Below are positions 8,638-16,306 of a stretch of DNA of 64,000 nucleotides, piece by piece. The notes beneath the pieces were generated by a model. It had not been told where the DNA came from and did not search any database. It saw nothing but the letters and a program-made list of their open reading frames with translations. The stretch is from Proruminimicrobium sp964487915 (GTDB taxonomy: Bacteria; Elusimicrobiota; Endomicrobiia; Endomicrobiales; Endomicrobiaceae): NCBI GenBank assembly GCA_964487915.1, contig CAZASN010000003.1, positions 124,001 through 188,000 on the forward strand, read 5' to 3'. The position numbers were made by a program, and so were the translations under genes. Each line of letters begins with the position of its first letter. Within the stretch, counting starts at the first letter, position 1.

Positions 8638-8979
8638 ATGAAGTTTGTATTAAGTTCAAAGATTTTTAAGGCAACTGTAACGGAAGCAAATTTGGAATAT
8701 ACCGGAAGCATAACGATTGATTCCGAATTAATAGATAAAGCAGGACTTTGGGTAGGGGAAAAAGTTCTTGTGGTAAGCAATACTTCAGGCGCAAGGCTTG
8801 AAACATACGTTATAGCAGGCCAGCCGGGTTCCGGAGTTATATGCATGAACGGAGCTGCGGCGCATCTTATAAAGAAGGGCGAAGTAATTATTATTATGGG
8901 ATTCCAACTGTCGGATAAACCTATAAATCCAAAATATGTGTTTGTTGACGAAGATAATAAATGTACAAAAGTACTTTAA
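8638..8979 (+). CDS. panD: Aspartate 1-decarboxylase proenzyme
   Basis: A 113-residue pyruvoyl enzyme that makes beta-alanine from aspartate for pantothenate. The self-cleavage site is the Gly23-Ser24 pair in YTGSITID; Ser24 would become the pyruvoyl group. SSKIFKATVTEANLEY and GSGVICMNGAAAHLIKKGE match family landmarks. A CTGGAG ribosome site lies before the ATG at 8638. A 19-bp gap leads into the sigma factor gene. CoaC and CoaB of the same pathway are encoded at 40.6-41.8 kb. Confidence 0.95.
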   Translation: MKFVLSSKIFKATVTEANLEYTGSITIDSELIDKAGLWVGEKVLVVSNTSGARLETYVIAGQPGSGVICMNGAAAHLIKKGEVIIIMGFQLSDKPINPKYVFVDEDNKCTKVL

Positions 8980-8997
8980 TTACGGGGAGTTTTTACT

Positions 8998-9900
8998 ATG
9001 GTAATTGATCCGTTGCATTCATATTTTGAAGAACTCAAAACGATAAAGCCGGCAAACCAAAAAGAATACGAGGATCTTTGGAAAAAAGCGAAAAAAGGCG
9101 ATAAAAAAGCTTTTAACAGGCTGATTGAGTTAAATTACTGTCTTGTAATTCCGATAGCAAAAAGATTTTCAAAAAAAGGCGTTGATTTTATGGACCTTAT
9201 TTCTGACGGGAATATGGGACTTGTCAGAGCCGTTGAAAAATTTGATACAAAAAAAAATACAAAATTTTCAACATACGCGACATATTGGATAGAACAGTTT
9301 ATAAGAAAATCCATTGAAGATAATTCAAAAACCATAAGAATTCCTTCTTATATGTTTGACATTATCAATAAGTGGAAAAAAATCAGGAACCAGCTTCTTG
9401 GTAATTTGGGCAGAGAACCTTCCATAAAAGAAATAGCCCATAAAATGAAAATATCAATAGATCAGGCAAATGAAATCAATAAGACGATTTTTTCGGTTGA
9501 CAATATTGATTCTCTGGATTCAACTATCAATGAAGACAGCGAATCATCAAAAAAAGACACTCTTAAAGACACGATTTTAAAAACTCCCGAAGCAATAACA
9601 GAAATTATCAGAAATTCAAATAACGTCCAGAAAGCTTTGGATTTTCTGCCGGAAAGAGAAGCTGAAATTATAAAACTCAGATTCGGTCTGGGCGGAATTG
9701 CCCACTGCTCTCTTGACGAGGTCGGTAAAAAATTTAAACTTTCAAGAGAAAGAGTAAGACAGATTGAATTAAAAGCTTTTCAAAGACTTAAAGGTATTTT
9801 CATTAAATTAAAACTTGCTGAAAAATCAGATGTTGACAAACTTATTCTTGACCAGAGAGAATCAAGATATGCCGATATTCAAAAAGACAGGAGAATTTAA
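8998..9900 (+). CDS. RNA polymerase sigma factor, sigma70 family (group 2/3 type, no region 1.1)
   Basis: A 300-residue sigma factor. Regions in order: 1.2 (residues 5-30); 2.1-2.4 with DLISDGNMGLVRAVEKFD and FSTYATYWIEQFIRKSIED (about 60-110); region 3 (about 120-165) with REPSIKEIAHKMKIS; and region 4 with the helix-turn-helix SLDEVGKKFKLSRERVRQIE (about 240-260). It lacks the long acidic region 1.1 of a primary RpoD, so it looks like an alternative RpoS/RpoH-like factor. The regulon is unknown. The ATG has a GGGGAG ribosome site, and the stop overlaps the apt start (TAATG). Confidence 0.9.
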   Translation: MVIDPLHSYFEELKTIKPANQKEYEDLWKKAKKGDKKAFNRLIELNYCLVIPIAKRFSKKGVDFMDLISDGNMGLVRAVEKFDTKKNTKFSTYATYWIEQFIRKSIEDNSKTIRIPSYMFDIINKWKKIRNQLLGNLGREPSIKEIAHKMKISIDQANEINKTIFSVDNIDSLDSTINEDSESSKKDTLKDTILKTPEAITEIIRNSNNVQKALDFLPEREAEIIKLRFGLGGIAHCSLDEVGKKFKLSRERVRQIELKAFQRLKGIFIKLKLAEKSDVDKLILDQRESRYADIQKDRRI

Positions 9901-10427
9901 TGCAGAATTTAATAGACAAATTAAATAAAACAATGCGCGATGTTGTTGATTTTCCGTCAAAGGGTATTATTTTTAAAGACATTACTCCTATTCTTGCGGA
10001 CATAAAACTGTACAACGAGACCATTGACGCTCTTGCAGAACAATATAAAGATAAGAAAATTGATAAAGTCGCGGGCCTTGAATCAAGAGGTTTTATATTC
10101 GGCATTTCTATCGCTCAAAAATTAAATCTTCCGTTTATACCTATAAGAAAAAAAGGGAAACTTCCTTATAAAACTATTTCAACAAGTTATGCTCTTGAAT
10201 ACGGCACTGCCTCTATTGAAATTCATACCGATGCTGTAAAAGAAGGGGAAAATGTTCTGATAGTTGACGATTTGCTTGCAACAGGCGGAACGGCTTCTGC
10301 GGCGGTTGAATTGATAAAACAATTAAGAGGCAATATTGTTGCTTGCGTTTTTCTTACGGAATTGTTATTTTTAAACGGTAAATCTAAGTTAAAAGACATT
10401 GAAGTTTTCTCAATTTTGAAGTACTAA
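9900..10427 (+). CDS. apt: Adenine phosphoribosyltransferase
   Basis: A 175-residue purine salvage enzyme that converts adenine plus PRPP to AMP. DFPSKGIIFKDITPIL near residue 18, the AGLESRGFIFG segment and the PRPP loop VLIVDDLLATGGTA (about 115-128) identify the family. Length is typical. Start and stop of neighbouring genes overlap by one base (TAATG), so it is coupled to the sigma factor gene. The tRNA-Arg gene starts 9 bp after the stop. Confidence 0.95.
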   Translation: MQNLIDKLNKTMRDVVDFPSKGIIFKDITPILADIKLYNETIDALAEQYKDKKIDKVAGLESRGFIFGISIAQKLNLPFIPIRKKGKLPYKTISTSYALEYGTASIEIHTDAVKEGENVLIVDDLLATGGTASAAVELIKQLRGNIVACVFLTELLFLNGKSKLKDIEVFSILKY

Positions 10428-10436
10428 TCGCAAAAT

Positions 10437-10510
10437 GCCCTGGTAGCTCAACTGGATAGAGCAGATCCGTCCTAAGGATAAGGTTGGAGGTTCAACTCCT
10501 CTCTGGGGCG
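10437..10510 (+). tRNA. tRNA-Arg, anticodon CCT
   Basis: A full cloverleaf can be drawn over 74 nt. The 7-bp acceptor is GCCCTGG with CTGGGGC (two G-U pairs). The D stem is GCTC/GAGC. The anticodon stem is GATCC/GGATA with loop GTCCTAA, giving anticodon CCT (reads AGG). The T arm is GGAGG-TTCAACT-CCTCT, and the discriminator is G. One mismatch tops the anticodon stem and position 32 is an unusual G. The CCA end is not encoded. It follows apt by 9 bp and may be cotranscribed with it. Confidence 0.88.
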
Positions 10511-10776
10511 CGTTTTGAGTTCTTTTGAATTTATACTGCGTTAAAAATTTGTTCGGATACCTCGGAGCTCCGCTCCTTTACAGTATACGCTCACAAATTT
10601 TTGCCTTGTCTAAATTCAAAACATTCTCAAAACTGCGTATATTTTGAACTTTTTAAAATTACTTCGGTTCGTCTCAAACTGATAAATCTCTAACGACAAC
10701 AATAAAAAAACAAATTTTTGTCTTGTCTAAATTCAAAACATTCTCAAAATGCACACCATAATTGATAAATCTCTAA
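10511..10776 (+). repeat. Palindrome-rich repeat patch directly after the tRNA gene
   Basis: A GTTTTGAG...TTTTGAATTTA arm at 10512-10533 is the inverted copy of 10611-10633. Nested inside are TATACTG/CAGTATA (10532-10538, 10581-10587), AAAAATTTGT/ACAAATTTTT (10543-10552, 10593-10602) and the small palindrome CGGAGCTCCG at 10563-10572. About 40 bp of the right half (10594-10633) recur directly at 10711-10750 with few changes. TGATAAATCTCTAA occurs at 10680-10693 and 10763-10776. No coding sequence is seen. It could be a small palindromic repeat family or the remnant of an element at a tRNA 3' end; its nature is unknown. Confidence 0.7.
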
Positions 10777-10797
10777 TTTTAGTTATTAAACAATAAA

Positions 10798-10828
10798 AAA
10801 AACCGGCATAAGAAATATGCCGGTTTTT
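10798..10828. terminator. Bidirectional intrinsic terminator
   Basis: A perfect 13-bp stem AAAAACCGGCATA/TATGCCGGTTTTT with a 5-nt loop is flanked by A-runs on the left and T-runs on the right. It can stop transcription from the tRNA side and from the outer-membrane-type protein gene on the minus strand. Confidence 0.88.
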
Positions 10829-10847
10829 ATTTTTTATACTTAATTTT

Positions 10848-11726
10848 TTAAAAATCAAATCCGTAATAGAAATTGATGCTTAAAATACTTATATTCTGAT
10901 CTTTTATTGAATCAGCTTCATTACCGTCAAGACCTGAAGACGTATATCTCAACTCACCGCCGGTAATGTTTCCGGTCTGTGTTCTCCAGTTTGCGCCTAT
11001 ACCGATTACATAACAACCGCCGCTTCCTGAAGCATCTGCACTTTCGTTATTAACTTTTACAGTATATGACGCGCTTCCGAATCCGATACCTACAGGCACA
11101 TAAAATCTGGTTTCTTCTTTCGGATTATTTAAATATATATGAGTTAAAAGTAAAAAATCGGCAAAAACAGTAGATTGACTTACTTCAAAGTGTGCATTTG
11201 TATCAGTTTTCGGCAAAATAGCATCAATACCGAATTCAGCTCCAAGCGCAAAATAATCTGATAAGAAATGCAAATATGTGGCGCCTAATTCAATAGTTAA
11301 AGTACCCCAACTCATATCTAAAGGTTCTGAGCTAGGAAGATATATTTTTCCGTCAGGACTGTTCAAAGGCATAGCCAATCCTAATCTTCCGTAAAGAATA
11401 TTAGACCCTTTTTTTAATTCCTTTTTTATAACAGGCTTCGGAGCTACAGGTGCCGGTGCGGCTGTTTGCTGAGGCGCTGGCGCTGCGACAGGGGCTGTCT
11501 GTTCTACTGCCGGCGCTGTTGTTGTTTGGGCAGGTGTTTGTACGGCATTTTCATTGTTTACAATCGTAGTCGTTTCATTTCCAAATTTGTCAGTTTCTGT
11601 AATTGTCCTTTTTATTTCATTTCCTTGCGCATCTTTTTCAATAATTGTTTTTGTCGCTGCTTCTGTTGCTGTTACGGCGAAAATAACAAGCGCCAACATC
11701 CAAAAAACATTGAAAAATTTTTTCAT
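10848..11726 (-). CDS. Exported beta-barrel (outer-membrane-type) protein of unknown function
   Basis: A 292-residue protein with a signal peptide (MKKFFNVFWMLALVIFAVTA, cleavage probably near residue 24). A short Thr/Glu-rich stretch with DAQGNEIKRTI and DKFGNETTTI follows, then a Pro/Ala/Thr-rich linker (about residues 62-102) and a C-terminal domain of alternating strands ending in NFYYGFDF. A terminal aromatic residue is typical of outer membrane barrels. The linker may span the periplasm or bind peptidoglycan weakly. No specific family is recognised and the function is unknown. It has its own strong promoter and terminator, so it is monocistronic and may be abundant. Confidence 0.75.
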   Translation of the reverse strand: MKKFFNVFWMLALVIFAVTATEAATKTIIEKDAQGNEIKRTITETDKFGNETTTIVNNENAVQTPAQTTTAPAVEQTAPVAAPAPQQTAAPAPVAPKPVIKKELKKGSNILYGRLGLAMPLNSPDGKIYLPSSEPLDMSWGTLTIELGATYLHFLSDYFALGAEFGIDAILPKTDTNAHFEVSQSTVFADFLLLTHIYLNNPKEETRFYVPVGIGFGSASYTVKVNNESADASGSGGCYVIGIGANWRTQTGNITGGELRYTSSGLDGNEADSIKDQNISILSINFYYGFDF

Positions 11727-11767
11727 AGTCTCGTGCCCATCCTTTGTGAAATTTAACTTCGCCGGAA

Positions 11768-11796
11768 AGTATATATTATATTAAGATATTTTTCAA
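11768..11796 (-). promoter_or_regulatory. Predicted sigma70 promoter of the barrel protein gene
   Basis: On the minus strand, TTGAAA (11791-11796), a 17-bp spacer and TATACT (11768-11773) lie about 40 bp before the ATG. Confidence 0.65.
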
Positions 11797-11799
11797 TAT

Positions 11800-12500
11800 T
11801 TTTTTAATTATAGCTAACAATTTATTAGCTTTTAAATATTTTTTAATTTAATCAAAGCTATATTTGTCTTTAAATTTGGGGAAAAATTAGCGATTTTAAT
11901 TATATCGTTTTAGGTATAATTGAAATATAACCTGTTTATTCATTATGGGATGGATTTTTAACTAAAAAAATAGGTTTTGATTAATAACCAATCCAAATTA
12001 TGATCTATTGCAAAATTTAATAACAATTTCTCAATTTTTTTTATAAATTTAAATTTTATTACACAATAATGTGAATGCTAATGTATAACTGTTAAAATAA
12101 AATATCAATTATATTAAAATTTATGTTTATAATTAAGAATAATAATTATATATTTAACAATTTACTTCAATGTTAAACAAATTCCAAAACACCAGCATAA
12201 CTTAACATAATATATCTTATCGGAACTACATTTTTTGTGTTTTTTTGAAATTTTGGCAATTTTTTTGAGTTTTTGGATTTTAATTTTTCAGAAAATAATG
12301 ATTAGAAAAAATGGAAAGCGAAAAAAATAAATTTTAAAATGATCAAAATCACATGAAAGTTTTTTATTTTTAATATACTATAAAAAGTATAATTAATTTT
12401 TTAAGAAAAAAATTAAATTTTTGAATTTTTGAAAAAATAAAAAACCTGGAAAGAAGAAAAATCAAAGTATGGAAAAAACCTGTAAAAAGCCAATAAAAAT
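11800..12500. other. Long AT-rich intergenic region without genes
   Basis: Together with its flanks, the gap between the barrel protein gene and the HAD phosphatase gene is about 820 bp. It is far richer in A/T than the rest of the window and is full of stop codons in all frames. I see no tRNA, riboswitch motif or conserved coding segment. Many TATAAT-like and ATATA-like tracts are present but cannot be trusted at this composition. It could hold a small RNA, a nucleoid-protein binding region or simply decayed sequence. Confidence 0.6.
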
Positions 12501-12502
12501 AA

Positions 12503-12546
12503 AAAAATCCCCCAAAAGCTTTTTTTATAAAAAACCGGAGGATTGT
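12503..12546 (-). terminator. Intrinsic terminator after the HAD phosphatase gene
   Basis: On the minus strand the stop is followed by AATCCTCC ... GGGGGATT, an 8-bp stem with one G-U pair around an A/T-rich loop. A run of T residues comes next. It ends the glgP-phosphatase operon. Confidence 0.65.
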
Positions 12547-13197
12547 TTATTTTTGTAAAAAATCAAGAATATCTGAAGGGTTGGAAGCTATAAAAGACGG
12601 AGAATTTGCCTCTATTTTAGCCTTGGAAGAATACCCGTATAATACAGCAATCGTTGAAATACCGGCCGATTTGCCGCATAAAATATCATTTATACCGTCT
12701 CCCACCATAACAGTACGGTCTTTTTTTACGTTTAGCTCTTTTATTATTGAATTTATGGGAAGACAACTCGGTTTTTTCTCGGGAAAAGTATCCCCTCCGC
12801 ATATTTTTATAAAATATTCGGCTAATCCGAGTTTTTCTATTATTTTTTTAGTATATACTTCGGTTTTATTGGAAAGAACCGCTTTTTTTATACTTGGCAG
12901 AGCCTTAAGCATATCAAAAATACCCGGATAAACATAAGTCGTATCCAAAAGATGCTCAGAATAATACTCATTAAACATTAAAAAAGCGTTTTGTTTATCT
13001 TCTTTTGATAGTTCATTAGGCAAAACCGAATCTATAAGCCTGCGTATTCCGTTGCCAAGATATGAGGCTACTTCTGTTGAATTTATATCAGAAAGAGTAT
13101 ATTTTCTTCTTATAAAGTTTACAGCCGCGGTCAAATCATCCTTTGAATCAACCAAAGTCCCGTCCAAATCAAATATCATCAGCTCTGTTGTTTTCAT
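12547..13197 (-). CDS. HAD-family hydrolase, phosphoglycolate-phosphatase-like
   Basis: A 216-residue HAD phosphatase. Motif I is MIFDLDGTLVDSKDD, with Asp nucleophile and acid. Motif II is LSNKT, motif III surrounds EKKPSC, and motif IV is VGDGINDILCGKSAG. The helical cap between motifs I and II is of the Gph/PGMB type. The substrate is not fixed by sequence: phosphoglycolate, a sugar phosphate or pyrophosphate are all possible. It lies 10 bp after glycogen phosphorylase on the same strand, so a role on a sugar phosphate is plausible but only inferred. Confidence 0.85.
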   Translation of the reverse strand: MKTTELMIFDLDGTLVDSKDDLTAAVNFIRRKYTLSDINSTEVASYLGNGIRRLIDSVLPNELSKEDKQNAFLMFNEYYSEHLLDTTYVYPGIFDMLKALPSIKKAVLSNKTEVYTKKIIEKLGLAEYFIKICGGDTFPEKKPSCLPINSIIKELNVKKDRTVMVGDGINDILCGKSAGISTIAVLYGYSSKAKIEANSPSFIASNPSDILDFLQK

Positions 13198-13207
13198 AAA
13201 TCTGATA

Positions 13208-15814
13208 TTAAAACCATTTAATTAAACCGGGAATGTATTCAATTACTCCCATATATTGAGGAACAACCCTTACTATATACCCGCAATGTCCCACTTTATT
13301 TGTTTCTATTTCAATTTCGTATATATACGATCCGTCATTTTCTTTTGATATCATTTTCATGTTATTGTATTCTTCATCGCTCATAACATGTTTGGAATCT
13401 AAATAACCAAGACACAGCTGGACAAAAACGTCTTCATTATCTATCTGGCCCAAGAACACTTTTGCCCTTATTTTCATTTTATTTTTCATTTTAATGTTGT
13501 ATCCGTTCATATCATCCGACATATTTACAATTGAAACTTTAGGCCAGTTGGTTTCAATTTTATCCTGCCAGACTGTTTTCTTTTTTGCAATTTCAAAATT
13601 ATTTTCCTGCATTTTTATCGTATCAATCATTGAAGGAATATAGAAATTTTTCGTATATTCTTCTATCATTCTGTTTGTGTTAAATTTTGGACCGATCGTC
13701 TGCATGCAGTTTTTCATTTTCTGTATCCAGCCTCTCGGCAAATTATCCTGCCCTCTTTTATAAAACAACGGTATTATTTCTTTTTCAAGCATTTCATACA
13801 TTGATCTGCTTTCAACTTCATTCTGATACTCTAAATCAGGATAAGTTTCGGTTGAACCTATAATCCAGCCGTTATCTCCGTTATATCCTTCACACCACCA
13901 TCCGTCCAAAACGCTGAAATTCAATACTCCGTTTACAGCCGCTTTCATTCCGCTTGTTCCGGAAGCTTCTTCCGGCCTTAAAGGGTTATTAAGCCATACA
14001 TCCACGCCCTGCACAAGATAATGCGCTACGTTCATGTCATAATCTTCCAAAAACACAATTTTAAATCTAAGTTCCGGATCGGAAGCAAGTTTTATTATGC
14101 TTTTGATAATTTCCTTTCCTTTATCGTCTTTAGGATGAGCTTTACCGGCAATTATAATCTGAACAGGCATTTCTTTATTTAAAAGAATCTTTTTTATTCT
14201 GTACAAATCTCTGAATATTAAACTGCCGCGTTTATACGTGGCAAATCTTCTTGCAAAACCTATAGTTAAAGCTTCCGGATCAAGTATTTCATCGGCATAT
14301 TTTACGGCCTGTACCGATACGCCTCTTCTTTCCAACTGGAGTTTAAGTCTGTGTCTTGCGAACGAAACAAGCCTTTCTTTTCTTCTCTCATGGCTTCTCC
14401 AAAGTTCGGCATCGGGGATATTTGCCACGCGCTGCCATAAAGTCTGGTCTGCCGGTTCGTCTTTCCAGTCGCTGCCCATATATCTGTCAAACAAACCCGC
14501 AAATTCATAAGACAGCCACGAATTTGTATGAATACCGTTTGTAATATGAGTAATAGGAATTTCTTTTCTCGGCAATTCAGGCCAGATATTCTGCCACATC
14601 TGCCTTGATACCGTCGCATGCAGCCTGCTTACTCCGTTTGCTTTTCCGCATGCTTTTAACGCAAGTATAGTCATTGAAAAATCTTTTTCATACGTTTCTG
14701 TTTTAAAATCTCTGCCTAAACTTAAGAACTGCTCTTTTGAAAGGCCTAAATGTTTATAAAGAGGCTCAAAATAAGTGGCTACCAAATTCGGAGAAAAAAC
14801 TTCATTGCCGGCCGGAACTGGAGTATGTGTCGTAAATACGCAAGTCGCTTTTACAACTTTTTGCGCTTCTTTAAAAGACAACTTTTTTTCGTCCATTAAA
14901 ATTCTTATTTTTTCAAAAAGCAAAAATGCGGAATGTCCTTCGTTAATATGAATAACCGAAGGCTCTATATTCAAAGCTTTAAGAACCTGCACTCCTCCGA
15001 CTCCCAAAAGTTTTTCCTGCTTTATTCTCATTTCTTTGTCGCCGCCGTACAATTCACCCGTAATAAGTCTGTCTTCCGGAGAATTTTCCTGACAATCCGT
15101 ATCCAGAAGATATAAAGGAACTCTTCCGACTTTTATTTCCCAGACTCTGGCATAAACTTTCGGAGATGACGGCAAAGAAATAGTTATTAATAAAGGAAAT
15201 CCGTCTTCTTTTGTCAATAAACGCATAGGCATTCTGTAAAAATGGTTTATCGCATACTCTTCCATTTGCCATCCGTCATTAGTTAAATACTGTTTAAAAT
15301 AGCCGTTTCGGTACAACAAACCTATTCCTACCAGAGGAAGACCCATATCGCTTGCCGATTTCAAGTGATCGCCGGAAAGAACACCCAAACCGCCGGAATA
15401 TATCGGAAGGCTTTCATGTATTGCGAATTCCGTGGAAAAATAAGCTATTTTTTTATCTTTATATTCCGGAAATGTCCCATCAAACCATGTCGGCATAGTG
15501 AGGTATTTATCCAAATTTTCTTTTACTCTTTTCATATGCGATATAAAACTGTCGTCTTCCGACAATTCTTCAAAACGAGACTGGCTTACTCTGCCAAGCA
15601 TAGCTTTCGGATTATGATAAACGTCTTCCCATACGTCTCTGTCAAGTCTTCTGAATAATTCTATGGCGTCGCTGGTCCAGCACCACCATAAATTTTCGGT
15701 TATTTCAAGAAGCTCTTTTAATTTTTCAGGAACTTTGGGAATTACCACAAAACCTTTGGCTTTTGTAGACACAAAAGTTTCTTGATTTTCATTAAATAAA
15801 TCTTTATTTATCAT
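13208..15814 (-). CDS. glgP: Alpha-glucan (glycogen) phosphorylase, DUF3417 type
   Basis: An 868-residue GT35 enzyme that releases glucose 1-phosphate from glucan. An N-terminal DUF3417-like domain (about residues 25-130, with LWWCWTSDAIELFRRLD) precedes the catalytic core. The PLP motif is EASGTSGMKAAVNG with the Schiff-base lysine at residue 624. IHINEGHSAFLLFEKIR and GFARRFATYKRGSLIF also match. This is the archaeal/thermophile-type subfamily rather than the E. coli type. A C-terminal region of about 130 residues looks like an added beta-domain. A GGAG ribosome site precedes the ATG, and a TTGACA-17-TACGAT promoter is upstream. Confidence 0.95.
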   Translation of the reverse strand: MINKDLFNENQETFVSTKAKGFVVIPKVPEKLKELLEITENLWWCWTSDAIELFRRLDRDVWEDVYHNPKAMLGRVSQSRFEELSEDDSFISHMKRVKENLDKYLTMPTWFDGTFPEYKDKKIAYFSTEFAIHESLPIYSGGLGVLSGDHLKSASDMGLPLVGIGLLYRNGYFKQYLTNDGWQMEEYAINHFYRMPMRLLTKEDGFPLLITISLPSSPKVYARVWEIKVGRVPLYLLDTDCQENSPEDRLITGELYGGDKEMRIKQEKLLGVGGVQVLKALNIEPSVIHINEGHSAFLLFEKIRILMDEKKLSFKEAQKVVKATCVFTTHTPVPAGNEVFSPNLVATYFEPLYKHLGLSKEQFLSLGRDFKTETYEKDFSMTILALKACGKANGVSRLHATVSRQMWQNIWPELPRKEIPITHITNGIHTNSWLSYEFAGLFDRYMGSDWKDEPADQTLWQRVANIPDAELWRSHERRKERLVSFARHRLKLQLERRGVSVQAVKYADEILDPEALTIGFARRFATYKRGSLIFRDLYRIKKILLNKEMPVQIIIAGKAHPKDDKGKEIIKSIIKLASDPELRFKIVFLEDYDMNVAHYLVQGVDVWLNNPLRPEEASGTSGMKAAVNGVLNFSVLDGWWCEGYNGDNGWIIGSTETYPDLEYQNEVESRSMYEMLEKEIIPLFYKRGQDNLPRGWIQKMKNCMQTIGPKFNTNRMIEEYTKNFYIPSMIDTIKMQENNFEIAKKKTVWQDKIETNWPKVSIVNMSDDMNGYNIKMKNKMKIRAKVFLGQIDNEDVFVQLCLGYLDSKHVMSDEEYNNMKMISKENDGSYIYEIEIETNKVGHCGYIVRVVPQYMGVIEYIPGLIKWF

Positions 15815-15855
15815 TTTTGTCTCCGTTACGGGCAGTATGTTTTAAGACCCTATCT

Positions 15856-15884
15856 ATCGTATAAACTTATATACATTTTGTCAA
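15856..15884 (-). promoter_or_regulatory. Predicted sigma70 promoter for glgP
   Basis: On the minus strand, perfect TTGACA (15879-15884), a 17-bp spacer and TACGAT (15856-15861) lie about 42 bp before the ATG. Confidence 0.6.
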
Positions 15885-15990
15885 GAAATTTTCATACGGT
15901 AAAACATAAAAAACACAATACGCCGGCACTTATAATTTTTATTAATTAATTCACCGTTTGCCGTTTGCCTGCCTTACTTAACGCCTATAC

Positions 15991-16019
15991 TTTACAAATC
16001 AAATAAAAAAGAGTAGATT
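15991..16019 (+). promoter_or_regulatory. Possible promoter for the small zinc-ribbon gene
   Basis: TTTACA (15991-15996), a 17-bp spacer and TAGATT (16014-16019) lie about 48 bp before the ATG at 16068. Both boxes are one or two bases off consensus. Confidence 0.45.
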
Positions 16020-16067
16020 ATATATGCAAGCAGTAAAAAATGTAAGCATATTTTGCGGAGGTTCACA

Positions 16068-16217
16068 ATGGCAGAAGCAAGATGCATGAAGTGTAAAAAA
16101 CAGGTAGAAGTAAAAAACGCCGAAGAAACTATTATGAAAAACGGCATGAAAGCCGTTAAAGGCGTTTGCCCGGATTGCGGAACAAAAGTTTTCAAAATTC
16201 TCGGGAAAAGCAAATAA
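16068..16217 (+). CDS. Small zinc-ribbon protein (DUF5679-like), 49 residues
   Basis: The ATG at 16068 follows a GCGGAGG ribosome site 7 bases upstream and encodes 49 residues. CMKC near the N-terminus and CPDC near residue 34 form a C4 zinc ribbon. Between them lies a basic helix-like stretch with NGMKAVKG, and the end is KVFKILGKSK. This resembles the DUF5679 family, which is related to the zinc ribbons at the end of topoisomerase I. The role is unknown; nucleic-acid binding is likely. It is monocistronic, with a promoter-like site before it and a terminator after it. Confidence 0.85.
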   Translation: MAEARCMKCKKQVEVKNAEETIMKNGMKAVKGVCPDCGTKVFKILGKSK

Positions 16218-16224
16218 ATTAGAT

Positions 16225-16267
16225 GGAGCTAACCATATATAAGTTTTAATTTTATATTGTTAGCTCC
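16225..16267 (+). terminator. Intrinsic terminator after the small zinc-ribbon gene
   Basis: A perfect 9-bp stem GGAGCTAAC/GTTAGCTCC encloses an A/T-rich loop that can extend the stem (ATATAA/TTATAT). TTTTCTATTT follows. It separates the small gene from tex. Confidence 0.82.
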
Positions 16268-16306
16268 TTTTCTATTTACAATTTTAAAAAAGGATTTACT
16301 TTCATC

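Noticed and set aside
8021..8659. A 212-codon minus-strand frame rich in Phe and Ile
   Set aside because: It is the antisense of the Lys/Ala-rich DksA-like gene; long Lys runs give Phe-rich antisense frames. The plus frame has motifs and a ribosome site.
10563..10572. Small palindrome CGGAGCTCCG considered as a terminator of the tRNA
   Set aside because: No T-run follows it. The clear terminator is at 10798-10828.
15992..16213. Minus-strand open frame of 73 codons opposite the small zinc-ribbon gene
   Set aside because: It lacks a ribosome site and family features, while the plus strand at 16068-16217 has a strong ribosome site and two CxxC motifs.
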